A stretch of DNA of 64,000 nt from Dickeya lacustris (GTDB lineage: Bacteria; Pseudomonadota; Gammaproteobacteria; Enterobacterales; Enterobacteriaceae), in assembly GCF_029635795.1 (NCBI RefSeq), contig NZ_CP114280.1, positions 1,550,001 through 1,614,000 on the forward strand, written 5' to 3'. The first letter of the stretch is position 1. Every line of letters begins with the position of its first letter. Positions 1-9,559 of this stretch are shown here, piece by piece. Position numbers and translations under genes: made by a program. The notes under the pieces are model-generated. The model searched no databases. It had not been told where the DNA came from and worked only from the letters and a program-made list of their open reading frames with translations.

Positions 1-25
1 CACCTGCGGGCATTCAACGCAGCAA

Positions 26-59
26 AACAACAGCGGCAGGCAAGCCCTGCCTTTGTTGT
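26..59 (+). terminator. probable terminator of the gene upstream of panB
   Basis: A hairpin with an inner 6-bp GC stem (GGCAGG at 35-40 with CCTGCC at 46-51) is extended by an ACAAC/GTTGT arm pair and runs into TTTGTTGT. It probably ends the transcript entering from the left; in E. coli folK precedes panB, but no coding sequence of it is visible here. Confidence 0.4.
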
Positions 60-165
60 CAACGCATTGTTTTTAAATAAAAAATAGAGTGCTGTTCCTG
101 ACGCTCCGCATCCATTAGAATGGCTTTCCCTTAACTGACCTTGACGTTGAATCAGGAAGGTTGCC

Positions 166-960
166 ATGAAAGCGACTACCATTTCTCATCTGCGCCAGTG
201 GAAACAGGAACAGAAAAAATTCGCCACGATCACCGCGTATGACGCCAGCTTCGCTCGTTTGTTCTACGAGCAGGGCATTCAGGTCATGCTGGTCGGAGAC
301 TCGCTTGGCATGACGATACAAGGCCAAGACTCGACGTTGCCCGTCACCCTCGATGATATGGTCTACCATACCCGCTGTGTCCGACGCGGCGCGCCTTATT
401 GCCTGCTACTATCCGACCTGCCTTTTATGGGCTGCGCTACGCCGGAACAGGCGTGTTTGCAGGCCGCAGAACTGATGCGCGCCGGTGCTAACATGGTCAA
501 AATCGAAGGCGGCAGCTGGCTTGCCCCTACGGTACGGATGTTAACCGAGCGGGCTGTCCCGGTTTGTGGTCATCTTGGGCTGACGCCTCAATCCGTCAAT
601 ATTTTTGGCGGGTATAAAGTACAGGGGCGTGACGAGGCGGCCGCTGCGCAATTGCTGGATGATGCACTGGCACTGCAACACGCCGGGGCACAGTTACTGG
701 TACTGGAATGCGTACCGGTGTCTCTGGCGCAGCGTGTTACCGAAGCACTGGATATCCCGGTTATCGGCATCGGCGCGGGCAATGCCACTGACGGACAAAT
801 TCTGGTGATGCACGATGCGCTGGGCGTCACCGGGGGCCATACACCCAAATTTGCCCGCAATTTCATGGCGCAGGCCACGGATATTCGTGCAGCTATCCGT
901 CTGTATGTGCAGGAAGTCGAGCAAGGCCGATTCCCCGATGCGCAATACAGTTTTGTTTAA
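166..960 (+). CDS. panB: 3-methyl-2-oxobutanoate hydroxymethyltransferase PanB
   Basis: Transfers a hydroxymethyl group from 5,10-methylene-tetrahydrofolate to 2-oxoisovalerate, giving ketopantoate, the first committed step of pantothenate and CoA synthesis; cytosolic. The 264 residues match the E. coli length. The metal-binding Asp lies in GDSLGM (44-49), a second Asp in LSDLPFMG (D84), and the substrate Lys and Glu in VKIEGG (K112, E114). The start ATG follows AGGAAGG by 5 bases. It is the first gene of a panBCD operon, with panC 15 bases downstream. Nothing is unusual in the protein. Confidence 0.98.
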   Translation: MKATTISHLRQWKQEQKKFATITAYDASFARLFYEQGIQVMLVGDSLGMTIQGQDSTLPVTLDDMVYHTRCVRRGAPYCLLLSDLPFMGCATPEQACLQAAELMRAGANMVKIEGGSWLAPTVRMLTERAVPVCGHLGLTPQSVNIFGGYKVQGRDEAAAAQLLDDALALQHAGAQLLVLECVPVSLAQRVTEALDIPVIGIGAGNATDGQILVMHDALGVTGGHTPKFARNFMAQATDIRAAIRLYVQEVEQGRFPDAQYSFV

Positions 961-975
961 CACAGGAGCAAGCAA

Positions 976-1830
976 GTGTTAATTATTGAAACGCCGATAC
1001 TGCTGCGTCGTGAACTGCGCCGCTGGCGTCAGGAGGGCCTGCGTGTTGCGCTGGTTCCCACCATGGGAAATTTGCATGACGGGCACATGACGCTGGTTGA
1101 TGAGGCCAAAGCCCGTGCTGACCGGGTTGTGGTCAGCATTTTCGTCAACCCGTTGCAGTTTGAGCGTGCCGACGACCTGGCGCGCTATCCGCGTACGCTT
1201 CAGGAAGATTGCGAAAAACTGACCCGCCGTGGCGCAGATGTGGTGTTTGCGCCAGCGCCAGACACGCTCTATCCCAACGGCCTGCAACAGCAAACTTTCG
1301 TTGAAGTCCCAGAGCTATCACAGATGTTAGAAGGGGCGAGCAGGCCCGGCCATTTCCGAGGCGTCGCGACGGTGGTCAGCAAATTATTCAATTTGGTGCA
1401 GCCGGATATCGCCTGCTTTGGCGAGAAAGATTATCAGCAACTGGCGCTGATTCGCCGTCTGGTGACGGACATGAACTATGACATCAGTATTATTGGCGTG
1501 CCCACGGTACGCGCCCAGGATAATCTGGCGCTCAGTTCCCGTAACGGTTATCTGAGTGCCGAAGAGCGCCAGCAAGCGCCGCAGCTTTATCGCATCATGA
1601 ATGAGGTCGTGGCGCAATTATCCAACGGCGACCGCCAGATTGATGATATGCTCGCCCGGGCGTCGGAGGCTTTGCGTGAGGCAGGCTTCACGCCGGATGA
1701 ACTGTTTATTCGCGATGCCGACAGCCTGGCTCCCTTGACCACCGACAGTACGCGCGCGGTCGTCCTGATGGCCGCCTGGCTTGGTAAGGCTCGTTTGATT
1801 GATAACCAACAGGTAGATTTAACCTGCTGA
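976..1830 (+). CDS. panC: pantothenate synthetase PanC (GTG start)
   Basis: ATP-dependent ligase joining pantoate and beta-alanine through a pantoyl-adenylate; cytosolic. At 284 residues it is close to the family's 283. The nucleotidyl-transferase signature [10 protein letters not shown] (HIGH-type) is at about 29-38, and the KMSKS-like ALSSRNGYL lies near 185. The start is GTG, preceded by CACAGGAGCA; a protein beginning (M/V)LIIET agrees with E. coli PanC, so the GTG is preferred over later ATGs. It lies between the genes for its two substrate-supplying enzymes, PanB and PanD. Confidence 0.97.
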   Translation: MLIIETPILLRRELRRWRQEGLRVALVPTMGNLHDGHMTLVDEAKARADRVVVSIFVNPLQFERADDLARYPRTLQEDCEKLTRRGADVVFAPAPDTLYPNGLQQQTFVEVPELSQMLEGASRPGHFRGVATVVSKLFNLVQPDIACFGEKDYQQLALIRRLVTDMNYDISIIGVPTVRAQDNLALSSRNGYLSAEERQQAPQLYRIMNEVVAQLSNGDRQIDDMLARASEALREAGFTPDELFIRDADSLAPLTTDSTRAVVLMAAWLGKARLIDNQQVDLTC

Positions 1831-1855
1831 TTTTTCTAACCAGAGTGACAGACCG

Positions 1856-2236
1856 ATGATTCGAACCATGCTGCAAGGTAAGCTGCACCGGGTAAAAGTA
1901 ACCCAGGCAGATTTACATTATGAAGGCTCCTGCGCCATCGATCAGGACTTTATGGATGCCGCCGGTATTCTGGAATACGAGGCGATTGATATTTACAACG
2001 TAGACAACGGCCATCGCTTTTCCACCTACGCGATTGCCGCTGAACGCGGCTCACGCATTATTTCCGTCAACGGTGCCGCTGCGCGCTGCGCCTGCGTCGG
2101 CGATAAACTCATCATCTGCTCCTACGTACAGATGCCCGATGAGCAAGCCCGAACACACCACCCGAAAGTGGCTTATTTTGGCGAGAATAACCAGTTGCAA
2201 CGTACCGCCAAAGCGATTCCGGTACAAATCGCCTGA
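1856..2236 (+). CDS. panD: aspartate 1-decarboxylase proenzyme PanD
   Basis: Pyruvoyl-dependent decarboxylase making beta-alanine from L-aspartate for PanC. The 126-residue proenzyme self-cleaves at Gly24-Ser25 (in YEGSC), and Ser25 becomes the pyruvoyl group. The substrate-binding Lys9 and Tyr58 region ([14 protein letters not shown]) is intact. It is the last gene of panBCD, 25 bases after panC and followed within 14 bases by a strong terminator. Confidence 0.98.
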   Translation: MIRTMLQGKLHRVKVTQADLHYEGSCAIDQDFMDAAGILEYEAIDIYNVDNGHRFSTYAIAAERGSRIISVNGAAARCACVGDKLIICSYVQMPDEQARTHHPKVAYFGENNQLQRTAKAIPVQIA

Positions 2237-2249
2237 CAAGCGAAAAAAT

Positions 2250-2275
2250 AAGGCGGAATGTGTTCCGCCTTCTTC
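2250..2275 (+). terminator. intrinsic terminator of panBCD
   Basis: A perfect 9-bp stem AAGGCGGAA/TTCCGCCTT (2250-2258 and 2263-2271) with loop TGTG and a T-rich 3' side, starting 14 bases after the panD stop. Confidence 0.8.
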
Positions 2276-2310
2276 TTATTGCCCCGCATGATCACTACCA
2301 AGACCCGGCC

Positions 2311-3081
2311 TTAACTGCGCAAGCCACGCCCGCGTTCAATCAGCCACCAACTCAGGGCATAGAACACCACGATAAACGCCAGCAACACGCCCATGGTCAA
2401 GACCAGCGGCACATCATGAATACCGAGAAAACCAAAACGGAAACCGCTAATCATGTAAACAATAGGGTTCAGTTTTGACACCCACTGCCAAAACGGTGGC
2501 AGCAGCGAGAGCGAATAAAACACGCCGCCAAGGTAGGTGAGCGGTGTGAGCACAAAGGTCGGAATGAGGCTGATGTCATCAAAGGTTTTGGCAAACACGG
2601 CGTTAATCAGCCCGGCCAGCGAGAACAGCATCGCCGTCAACAGTAACGTCACCACCACCATCCACCAGGCATGAATCTGTAGCGGCACGAAAAATAGCGA
2701 CACCGCCGTCACCAAAATCCCGACACAGATACCGCGCGCCATACCCCCACCGACATAACCGGCGATGATGATGTGTGTAGGCACCGGCGCGACCAGCAGC
2801 TCTTCAATGTTACGCTGGAATTTCGCGCTAAAAAACGAGGAGGCGACGTTGGCATACGAGTTGGTGATAACCGACATCATGATAAGGCCCGGCACAATAA
2901 ACTGCATGTAAGTAAAGCCGTTCATCTCGCCAATACGGGTGCCGATGAGATTACCGAAGATAATAAAATAGAGCGACATGGTGATAACCGGCGGCAACAG
3001 TGTCTGTATCCAGATACGGGCGAAACGGTTAATTTCCTTGATCCAGATACTTTGTAGCGCCACCCAATACAGCCCGATCAT
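2311..3081 (-). CDS. yadH: ABC-2 type exporter permease YadH
   Basis: Inner-membrane permease of the ABC-2 family, partner of the ATPase YadG; the substrate is unknown. Its 256 residues form about six membrane segments with a short cytoplasmic N-terminus. The conserved C-terminal part (TPLTYLGGVFYSLSLLPPFW, then NPIVYMISGFRFGFLG) is the ABC-2 signature. Its ATG overlaps the yadG stop by 4 bases (ATGA), so the two are translationally coupled. Confidence 0.95.
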   Translation of the reverse strand: MIGLYWVALQSIWIKEINRFARIWIQTLLPPVITMSLYFIIFGNLIGTRIGEMNGFTYMQFIVPGLIMMSVITNSYANVASSFFSAKFQRNIEELLVAPVPTHIIIAGYVGGGMARGICVGILVTAVSLFFVPLQIHAWWMVVVTLLLTAMLFSLAGLINAVFAKTFDDISLIPTFVLTPLTYLGGVFYSLSLLPPFWQWVSKLNPIVYMISGFRFGFLGIHDVPLVLTMGVLLAFIVVFYALSWWLIERGRGLRS

Positions 3082-4001
3082 GCTTTATCTCCGTGATTAT
3101 TCAAAAGTGTGACAAACAACTCCTCCAGACGATTCGCCTTATTGCGCATGCTGAGTACCTGGATACCCTGCGCACTGAGCTGGCTAAAAATCCCGTTTAG
3201 CCCTTGCTCTCGCTTGACATCCACCTCAAGCGTTGAGGTGTCAACCAGACGATGCTGATACCCTTCGAGCCTCGGTAACGCGCTTTTGGCCGCCAAATCA
3301 AAAATAAAGGTTTCTGATTGCAATTTGGCCAGCAACGCTTTCATCGACGTGTTCTCAACCAACTGCCCGGACTGGATAATGCCGATATTGCGACAAAGCA
3401 TTTCGGCTTCTTCCAGATAGTGGGTGGTGAGAATAATCGTCGTGCCCTGACTGTTGAGCTCTTTCAAAAATCCCCACATGGAGCGACGCAGCTCAATATC
3501 CACACCGGCTGTCGGCTCATCCAGAATCAATAGCCGGGGTTCATGCATCAGGGCGCGCGCTATCATCAAACGGCGCTTCATACCGCCGGAAAGCATCCGG
3601 GCACGTTCGTTACGTTTTCCCCACAAATCAAGCTGATTGAGGTATTTCTCCGCACGCTGCAACGCCTGCTGACGAGGAACGCCATAATAACCGGCCTGGT
3701 TCACCACAATTTGCAGCACCGTCTCAAACGGGTTGAAGTTAAACTCCTGCGGCACTAACCCTAATTGCCGTTTGGCATTAACAATATCCCGGTCTAAGTC
3801 ATAGCCGAAGACCCGCACCTTGCCGCCCGTTTTGTTCACCAGCGAACTGATAATGCCGATGCTGGTGGATTTACCCGCACCATTCGGGCCGAGCAGTGCG
3901 TAAAAATCCCCGGCTTCGACACACAAATCGATGCCGCGCAACGCGCGAACGCCGCCGGGATACGTTTTGGTTACATTCTCCAATTCCAGTGCATATGTCA
4001 T
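3078..4001 (-). CDS. yadG: ABC exporter ATPase YadG
   Basis: Cytosolic ATPase of the YadGH exporter. It has Walker [11 protein letters not shown]-loop region [16 protein letters not shown], signature LSGGMKRR, Walker [13 protein letters not shown] and H-loop [10 protein letters not shown], all intact. The frame opens at 4013, but E. coli YadG begins at the equivalent of MTYALELE, giving 307 residues from 4001. An AGAAGG lies 12 bases before that ATG, rather far, so the upstream ATG at 4013 is not excluded. Divergent from can. Confidence 0.94.
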   Translation of the reverse strand: MTYALELENVTKTYPGGVRALRGIDLCVEAGDFYALLGPNGAGKSTSIGIISSLVNKTGGKVRVFGYDLDRDIVNAKRQLGLVPQEFNFNPFETVLQIVVNQAGYYGVPRQQALQRAEKYLNQLDLWGKRNERARMLSGGMKRRLMIARALMHEPRLLILDEPTAGVDIELRRSMWGFLKELNSQGTTIILTTHYLEEAEMLCRNIGIIQSGQLVENTSMKALLAKLQSETFIFDLAAKSALPRLEGYQHRLVDTSTLEVDVKREQGLNGIFSQLSAQGIQVLSMRNKANRLEELFVTLLNNHGDKA

Positions 4002-4128
4002 AGCTGAAAGCATGCCTTCTTATGTGTTAAGCGGGCCCTGGTCGGACCCCGTTTTCGATTTCAAAACGCGTGTGATTGCTCTATATTACCCTGCACTGCC
4101 CTTTTGTTGTTACAGGTCATTTACTTTC

Positions 4129-4770
4129 ATGAAAACGATAGAAACGCTGATCGCCAATAACCAGTTATGGTCTGAAACGATAGTTAAAGAAGACCCGGAA
4201 TACTTTAAACGGCTGGCTCTGGCCCAGCGCCCCCGCTTTTTGTGGATCGGGTGTGCCGATAGCCGGGTTCCGGCTGAAAGCCTCACCAGCCTGGAACCGG
4301 GAGAGTTGTTTGTTCATCGTAATGTCGCCAACCTGGTGATTCACACCGACCTCAACTGTTTGTCCGTCGTGCAGTACGCTGTTGAGGTGCTTGAAGTCGA
4401 GCATATCATCATCTGTGGTCACTACGGTTGCGGTGGGGTGCAGGCAGCGGTAGAAAACCCGGAGCTGGGGCTTATCAATAACTGGCTGCTCCACATCCGC
4501 GATCTATGGTACAAGCACAGCTCAATGCTTGGCGAATTACCGCCGGAAGAGAGAATCAACAAACTGTGCGAGATCAACGTGGTGGAACAGGTATACAACC
4601 TGGGTCACTCGACCATCATGCAGTCAGCCTGGAAACGAGGTCAGAAAGTGACTATTCACGGTTGGGTTTACGGCATTCAGGATGGTCGTCTGCGCGATCT
4701 GGAAGTCACGGCAACCAGCCGCGAAACGCTGGAACAGCGTTATCGGCGCGCGGTGTCATCTCTGCTCTAA
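4129..4770 (+). CDS. can: beta-class carbonic anhydrase Can
   Basis: Zinc enzyme interconverting CO2 and bicarbonate, supplying bicarbonate for biosynthesis at air CO2 levels; cytosolic. From the ATG at 4129 the product is 213 residues, against 220 in E. coli, the C-terminus being shorter. Zinc ligands are visible: C42 and D44 in GCADSRVP, then H98 and C101 in ICGHYGCGG. The open frame extends upstream to 3931, but that part antisense-overlaps yadG and has no homology. Divergently transcribed from yadG. Confidence 0.97.
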   Translation: MKTIETLIANNQLWSETIVKEDPEYFKRLALAQRPRFLWIGCADSRVPAESLTSLEPGELFVHRNVANLVIHTDLNCLSVVQYAVEVLEVEHIIICGHYGCGGVQAAVENPELGLINNWLLHIRDLWYKHSSMLGELPPEERINKLCEINVVEQVYNLGHSTIMQSAWKRGQKVTIHGWVYGIQDGRLRDLEVTATSRETLEQRYRRAVSSLL

Positions 4771-4785
4771 TCGCACCTGCCACAA

Positions 4786-4830
4786 ATAACACTTTCACGA
4801 ATAACTCTTTCACGAATAACCCCTTCACGC
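4786..4830 (+). repeat. three tandem 15-bp units after can
   Basis: ATAACACTTTCACGA, ATAACTCTTTCACGA and ATAACCCCTTCACGC lie end to end (4786-4800, 4801-4815, 4816-4830). The third copy runs into the left arm of the terminator hairpin, so the array probably arose by slippage. Confidence 0.8.
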
Positions 4831-4853
4831 CCATGACGGTATGGGCGTGAAGG
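4822..4853. terminator. hairpin between convergent can and hpt
   Basis: A perfect 13-bp inverted repeat (4822-4834 with 4841-4853, loop GACGGT) sits between two convergent genes. No strong U-tract is seen on either side. Its position suggests a shared terminator. Confidence 0.5.
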
Positions 4854-4914
4854 CCTGCCAAGCGGCAGACAATCGCACGACTCGCTATCCGGTTTGCCAG
4901 GCTGTTACACCACT

Positions 4915-5448
4915 TTACTGAGCAATGACCTTGCCGATAAAAGGCAAGTGGCGGTAGTGCTGGGCATAATCGATACCGTATCCCACCACAAACTCATCGG
5001 GAATAGAGAACCCCACCCATTCAACCGGAACCGGGACTTCTCGACGGGAAGGTTTATCCAACAACGTACAGATAGCCAACGATTTCGGCCCACGCAGTTG
5101 CAGAATCTCGCGCACTTTGCTGAGTGTGTTGCCTGAATCGATAATATCCTCAACGATCAACACATCTTTACCGCGAATATCCTCATCGAGATCTTTGAGT
5201 ATTTTCACATCGCGTGAGGAGTTCATACTGCTGCCATAACTTGACGCAGTCATAAAATCGACTTCATGGGACAGCTCGAGTGTCCGGCAGAGGTCAGCCA
5301 TAAAGACAAAAGAACCGCGCAGCAGCCCCACTAATACCATATCGCTACCGCTGCTGCGGTAGTGCTCGCTGATTTGACGTCCGAGTTCAGCAACCCGAGC
5401 CTTGATCTCTGCTTCAGGGATCATGACTTCCACCGTATGTTTCATCAT
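4915..5448 (-). CDS. hpt: hypoxanthine phosphoribosyltransferase Hpt
   Basis: Purine salvage: hypoxanthine (and guanine less well) plus PRPP gives IMP or GMP; cytosolic. The 177 residues match E. coli (178). The PRPP-binding signature [14 protein letters not shown], the early [12 protein letters not shown] and the flexible loop MTASSYG are all present. Two adjacent ATGs begin the frame (5448 and 5445); E. coli uses the one before KHTVEV, so the true start may be 5445. Convergent to can and divergent from the following GNAT gene. Confidence 0.97.
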   Translation of the reverse strand: MMKHTVEVMIPEAEIKARVAELGRQISEHYRSSGSDMVLVGLLRGSFVFMADLCRTLELSHEVDFMTASSYGSSMNSSRDVKILKDLDEDIRGKDVLIVEDIIDSGNTLSKVREILQLRGPKSLAICTLLDKPSRREVPVPVEWVGFSIPDEFVVGYGIDYAQHYRHLPFIGKVIAQ

Positions 5449-5591
5449 ACTGATAACTCATTGAAAAAAGACATTCAGTATCGGCCAGGCTGGCCATACT
5501 CCAGTGCAGACACGCCATCAGGAGGTGTCGCAATTCATCACGGCGCGCAGTATAACAGAAGCCGTCGCCCCTCACCCATACCGGAGAAAAC

Positions 5592-6044
5592 ATGACGGCG
5601 TTATCCCCCGCAATGTCCGATACGCGCATCACCTACCAGTGTCATCGCGCCATTACCGTCGAGCAGTTTATTCAGTTGCTTAACCGCACATCGCTAGGCC
5701 CGAGGCGACCGTTAGATAGGCATGAAACGCTGGCAGGCATGTTAAGCGAAGCCGATCTGCTGGTAACAGCATGGCATGACGATACGCTGGTTGGCGTGGC
5801 TCGCAGTGTGACGGACTACCATTACTGCTGTTACCTCTCCGATCTGGCCGTGGATGAAACCTATCAGCATCGCGGCATTGGCCGGGAACTGATTGCACAT
5901 ACCGCACAGCAACTCAAACCGCAGTGCCGCCTGATTCTGATTGCCGCGCCACAGGCCGTCGAGTATTACCCGAAAATCGGCTTTGAAGCCCACCCCAGCG
6001 CCTGGCATAAGCTTGCGGGCGATATCAGCCCGCCCACGGCTTAA
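5592..6044 (+). CDS. GNAT family N-acetyltransferase
   Basis: Putative acetyl-CoA dependent acetyltransferase; the substrate is unknown. In 150 residues it shows the GNAT core: beta4 YLSDLAVDETYQ followed by the pyrophosphate-binding loop HRGIGRELI (about 93-101), then RLILIAAPQAVEYYPKIGF, typical of the beta6-beta7 end. GGAGAA precedes the ATG by 6 bases. It stands alone, divergent from hpt. Confidence 0.85.
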   Translation: MTALSPAMSDTRITYQCHRAITVEQFIQLLNRTSLGPRRPLDRHETLAGMLSEADLLVTAWHDDTLVGVARSVTDYHYCCYLSDLAVDETYQHRGIGRELIAHTAQQLKPQCRLILIAAPQAVEYYPKIGFEAHPSAWHKLAGDISPPTA

Positions 6045-6195
6045 TCGAGCCCGAGAGGAGTGAAAATCGCAACCGTCAGGATCGTGTTAACGATGAACAG
6101 ATTACGTTAATGATGGGGTGATAGTGTTATCGACGAATAAAAGAGGGTAAAGCGCGTTGCACCAGTGCGCGGCAAGGTTTTTCATATGTCACGTG

Positions 6196-6242
6196 TCATG
6201 AACGACCCATGACATCATGAACAACCTATCATGAACAACCTA
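6196..6242 (+). repeat. short direct repeats before a small secreted protein gene
   Basis: The 14-mer TCATGAACAACCTA occurs twice in tandem (6215-6228, 6229-6242), and a degenerate copy TCATGAACGACCCA lies at 6196-6209. The array lies directly upstream of the ribosome site of the next gene and contains several ATGs that lead nowhere. Confidence 0.7.
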
Positions 6243-6256
6243 TGGAGAGGTGTAAC

Positions 6257-6589
6257 ATGAAGAGATTACGCAATGTCTTTACCACCGTAGCACTTATCGC
6301 TGGCGTATCGCTGTTTTCAGCCATCGCGGAGGCATCCGCACATCCTGAAGGCGCAGAACCACCGGCATTTGCGCCGCACGGGGCGTTTGTCCCCCCACCG
6401 GGCTTTCTTCCCCCGCCGCCTGCGCTGTATCACGCGTCACTGCAAGCCAGCGATCCGATTCAAGCCGTCAACAAACTGGTGGCAAACGTACCGCAAGGCA
6501 ACGGTAAAACCTACGAGGTGAGCATCACTGTGCGTGAAATCCCGCCGATGATCATGCCCGAGGCGCATGCACAAAACGCCGTGAAGTAG
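6257..6589 (+). CDS. small exported proline-rich protein, unknown function
   Basis: I do not recognise this family. From the ATG at 6257 (GGAGAGG 6 bases upstream) it is 110 residues. A clear signal peptide (KRLR, then a hydrophobic core) ends near AEASA. A proline-rich stretch follows (PPAFAPHG, PPPGFLPPPPAL), then a more ordinary 55-residue tail. An upstream in-frame ATG at 6242 would place charged residues before the signal and lacks a ribosome site. No cysteines remain in the mature part. It stands alone. Confidence 0.7.
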   Translation: MKRLRNVFTTVALIAGVSLFSAIAEASAHPEGAEPPAFAPHGAFVPPPGFLPPPPALYHASLQASDPIQAVNKLVANVPQGNGKTYEVSITVREIPPMIMPEAHAQNAVK

Positions 6590-6662
6590 CCGCGTTTCGC
6601 CAATAACACGGGGGCGACGGATAACGCTCCCGCATAACGCGCAGTACACCGAATAACACCGA

Positions 6663-7727
6663 CTACACCGCATCATTGATTTTTTCCGGCGCAAACAGCA
6701 CCGGCAAATCAGTACGGATGCTCAGTCTTACCGGCTGCCCGGCCTCAAACCAGTTGCCACTTTGCACCTGCAATTCCAGTTCATTGACATGCACGCGGTA
6801 AAAGTGACTATTGCCCATAAAGAGCCGGTCAACAATGATGCCTGGCCCCTCCTCATCCAAAGCAAGGGCTATCTCCTGCGGCCTGACGAGCCAGTCATAG
6901 CGTGCGCCATGCGCCAGTTTCAGAGCACGCGTCGCCTGATGTTCGCCAAGAAAACTCTGCCATTGCCTGTCCCCACTGATTTTTACCGGGAGATAGTTAG
7001 CATTTCCCATAAAATCGGCCACATAGCGATTAACGGGCCGGTAGTACAAATCCGCCGAAAATCCTTGCTGCACCACGCCGCCTTCATGAATCAAAATCAG
7101 ATGATCGGCAAAGGCAAACCCATCTTCCCTGTCGGATGTTGCAAACAGCGCCGCAATCTGGCGCTGGCGTAAAATATGGCGCAATTCGCTGATGAGTCGA
7201 TAACGAATCTGGCTATCCACCGTCGCAAAAGGCTCATCGAGCAGCAGTAATCTCGGTTGGCCCGCCAGCGAACGGGCAATCGCCGCACGCTGGTGCTGTT
7301 CTTTAGACAATTCATGAGGATAATTGCGAGTGACGGCCTCCAGTTTCATTAGCGTTACCGCATCCATCGCCATGGTGCTGATTTCTTCTGCCGATTTGCC
7401 ACGCAAACCGAAGGTGATGTTTTCCATGACCGTTAAATGCGGAAACAGGACATCGTCCTGAAACACCATTCCCACCGGGCGGGGCGACGCCTCTTGCGGA
7501 GAAGGCGACTCACCCACGCGCTGTCCGGCAATGGTAATACGGCCTTTATCCAGCGGCTGTAGCCCTGCAATGACTTTAAGTAAGGTCGTTTTACCGTCGC
7601 CGCTGGCCCCCAGCAGGCATACCATTTCACCGGCATGAATGGAGAAACTCACGTTTTCCAATACGTCATGCTGCGGATAACGGCAACTCAGCGACGCAAC
7701 GTTCAACATCTCGGGAGTCGTCATCAT
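6663..7727 (-). CDS. iron-type ABC importer ATPase with degenerate motifs
   Basis: Resembles the FbpC/AfuC ATPases of ferric-ion importers: nucleotide-binding domain about 1-230, then a TOBE-type regulatory tail. Walker A GASGDGKTT, Q-loop VFQDDVLFPHLTV and Walker B LLLLDEPFATVD are present. The signature reads LSKEQHQR instead of LSGGQQQR, and the H-loop position reads FATSDRED where this family has (V)THDxEE, so the switch His is Ser. It lies 4 bases after the permease gene and must be co-transcribed with it. The substrate is inferred from family resemblance only. Confidence 0.8.
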   Translation of the reverse strand: MMTTPEMLNVASLSCRYPQHDVLENVSFSIHAGEMVCLLGASGDGKTTLLKVIAGLQPLDKGRITIAGQRVGESPSPQEASPRPVGMVFQDDVLFPHLTVMENITFGLRGKSAEEISTMAMDAVTLMKLEAVTRNYPHELSKEQHQRAAIARSLAGQPRLLLLDEPFATVDSQIRYRLISELRHILRQRQIAALFATSDREDGFAFADHLILIHEGGVVQQGFSADLYYRPVNRYVADFMGNANYLPVKISGDRQWQSFLGEHQATRALKLAHGARYDWLVRPQEIALALDEEGPGIIVDRLFMGNSHFYRVHVNELELQVQSGNWFEAGQPVRLSIRTDLPVLFAPEKINDAV

Positions 7728-7731
7728 TCCC

Positions 7732-9336
7732 CTATCCCTCCATGTTCATCAAACGGGTGATGCCAAACAGCGGGATCATCCCCACGGCAACCAGCATCAA
7801 TGCCGGTGTAGCGACGAGAGGCAATCGCTCATCCATAATGAAACGAAACACATAGGTCGCCATGGTTTCTATTTCAAACGGCTGCAAAAACAACGATATA
7901 TTCAGCTCACGTAAACTTTCAGTAAACACCAGGACGATACCGACAATCAGGCAATGGCGCACCTGCGGTAAATAGACCCATAAAACCTGCTGCGCCGGGG
8001 TATAACCCATTGATTGACTAATATGATTCATGGCTGATGGCAGCCGGGAAAGGCGAATTTGCAGTCGGTCTAACAGTAACGCACTAAAGCGCATGCAGTA
8101 GGACAGAACCAGTACCAGTATAGAACCGGCCCAGGGCTCATCATTCCCCCCACCAGACGCAGCATGCCAGGCATCCAACCCCAAAAATGGCACTAACAAG
8201 CCCATCCCCAGCAACGTTGAGGGCAACAGGCGATTCAGGTTAAGCCAGCGCAATGGGTTACGGTAAGTCAGATTACCAACCGCTTTAAGATCAAACACAC
8301 AAACCAATGCCAGACCAATAACCAGCAGTGTCGTGCTTGAAGAGGCAAGCAGGCTACAGATAAAAGCCAGCAGGAAAGGCAGGCTCCAGGTGGGTGACTC
8401 CGAAATAACCGCCCAGAAAATAAGCCGCCCGACGGGAATCACAAACGCGATGACAACCAGCATGGTGCCGAAAAATAACGTCATGAAACGCCGCCAGCCG
8501 TATAGCATTGGCAACTCATCCACCGGTTTATTGCCAGCCTGATAACGTAATTGCCGCTCACGGCTACGACGCCCTTGCCACAACATCAAGACGCTCAACG
8601 GCACCAGTAATGACATCAACAGGGCGGCATTCGCGTGCTGCGCTTTATCGCGCCACAAATCCAGCCCAGCGGTGGTGATAGTACGCAGAGAAAAATAGGA
8701 GGAAACGCCGTAATCACTCAGGGCCTCCGCCATCATCACCACAACACCGAGTGCGATGGCCGGGCGCGCCATAGGAAACACCACTCGCCAAAACACCTGG
8801 GCACGACTGTGGTTCATCAAATACGCCGCCTGCCTGAAACCAACAGGCTGCGACATTAACGCCGTTCGCACCAGCAAATAGATATAGGGAAACAACACCA
8901 GCGCCAGACACAGACTGGCGCACGCTGCTCTTCCCCCAAGTTGCCAGGCTGACTGCGGCATAGATTCAACGTCAAATGACAATGCATACAGCGTTTGCTT
9001 GACCGGGCCTTCGTAACCAATCACATCGCCGTATACCGCCGCCAGCAAATAGCCAGGCACAGCCAACGGCAGTAATAATGCGCGATGCAACCATCGCTGG
9101 CCGGAAAAACGGTAATTCGCCATCAACCAGGCTAATGGTAATGCCAACGACAGGCCAAACAGTACACAACCGGACACCAACATCAGCGACGTGATGCCAT
9201 AGACGGGTAAGGCGCGCGATAATACCGAGACAGCATCGCCAGACGCACTCAGCGCCATTGCGACCACTGCCACTACCGGGAACAAGAATATTCCCGCCAA
9301 CAGCACACTGCTGATGCGCCAGATACCTGAAGTCAT
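7732..9336 (-). CDS. iron-type ABC importer permease (two fused membrane domains)
   Basis: A 534-residue inner-membrane protein with about 12 membrane segments and two BPD_transp_1 halves, like FbpB/AfuB permeases of ferric-ion importers. Two EAA-like coupling loops are visible: MNHSRAQVFWRVVFPMARP (first half) and SMGYTPAQQVLWVYLPQVR (second half). The first lacks the usual Gly. No periplasmic binding-protein gene is present on either side, which is unusual for this importer type; the binding protein may be encoded elsewhere. Confidence 0.85.
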   Translation of the reverse strand: MTSGIWRISSVLLAGIFLFPVVAVVAMALSASGDAVSVLSRALPVYGITSLMLVSGCVLFGLSLALPLAWLMANYRFSGQRWLHRALLLPLAVPGYLLAAVYGDVIGYEGPVKQTLYALSFDVESMPQSAWQLGGRAACASLCLALVLFPYIYLLVRTALMSQPVGFRQAAYLMNHSRAQVFWRVVFPMARPAIALGVVVMMAEALSDYGVSSYFSLRTITTAGLDLWRDKAQHANAALLMSLLVPLSVLMLWQGRRSRERQLRYQAGNKPVDELPMLYGWRRFMTLFFGTMLVVIAFVIPVGRLIFWAVISESPTWSLPFLLAFICSLLASSSTTLLVIGLALVCVFDLKAVGNLTYRNPLRWLNLNRLLPSTLLGMGLLVPFLGLDAWHAASGGGNDEPWAGSILVLVLSYCMRFSALLLDRLQIRLSRLPSAMNHISQSMGYTPAQQVLWVYLPQVRHCLIVGIVLVFTESLRELNISLFLQPFEIETMATYVFRFIMDERLPLVATPALMLVAVGMIPLFGITRLMNMEG

Positions 9337-9559
9337 TGGAATATCGGTACGTTAAATTTGAACTGTACTATTAATATCAAAGCCTGACGCCGACGTCATG
9401 GCATCAAACGTTGATAAATAGCCGGTAATTACGCCATTGGCACAAAAAGCCCGCTTACAGGCCCTTCCCTCGCGCAGCACAACCTGATTCAATAAAACTT
9501 GAAATATCGCTCGGTAACTGCAATAACGTCAGTTAATGGATGATGAGACAGGTTGAATT

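Noticed and set aside
3931..4128. N-terminal extension of carbonic anhydrase
   Set aside because: It is antisense to the start of yadG, covers the divergent promoter region, and has no counterpart in the family.
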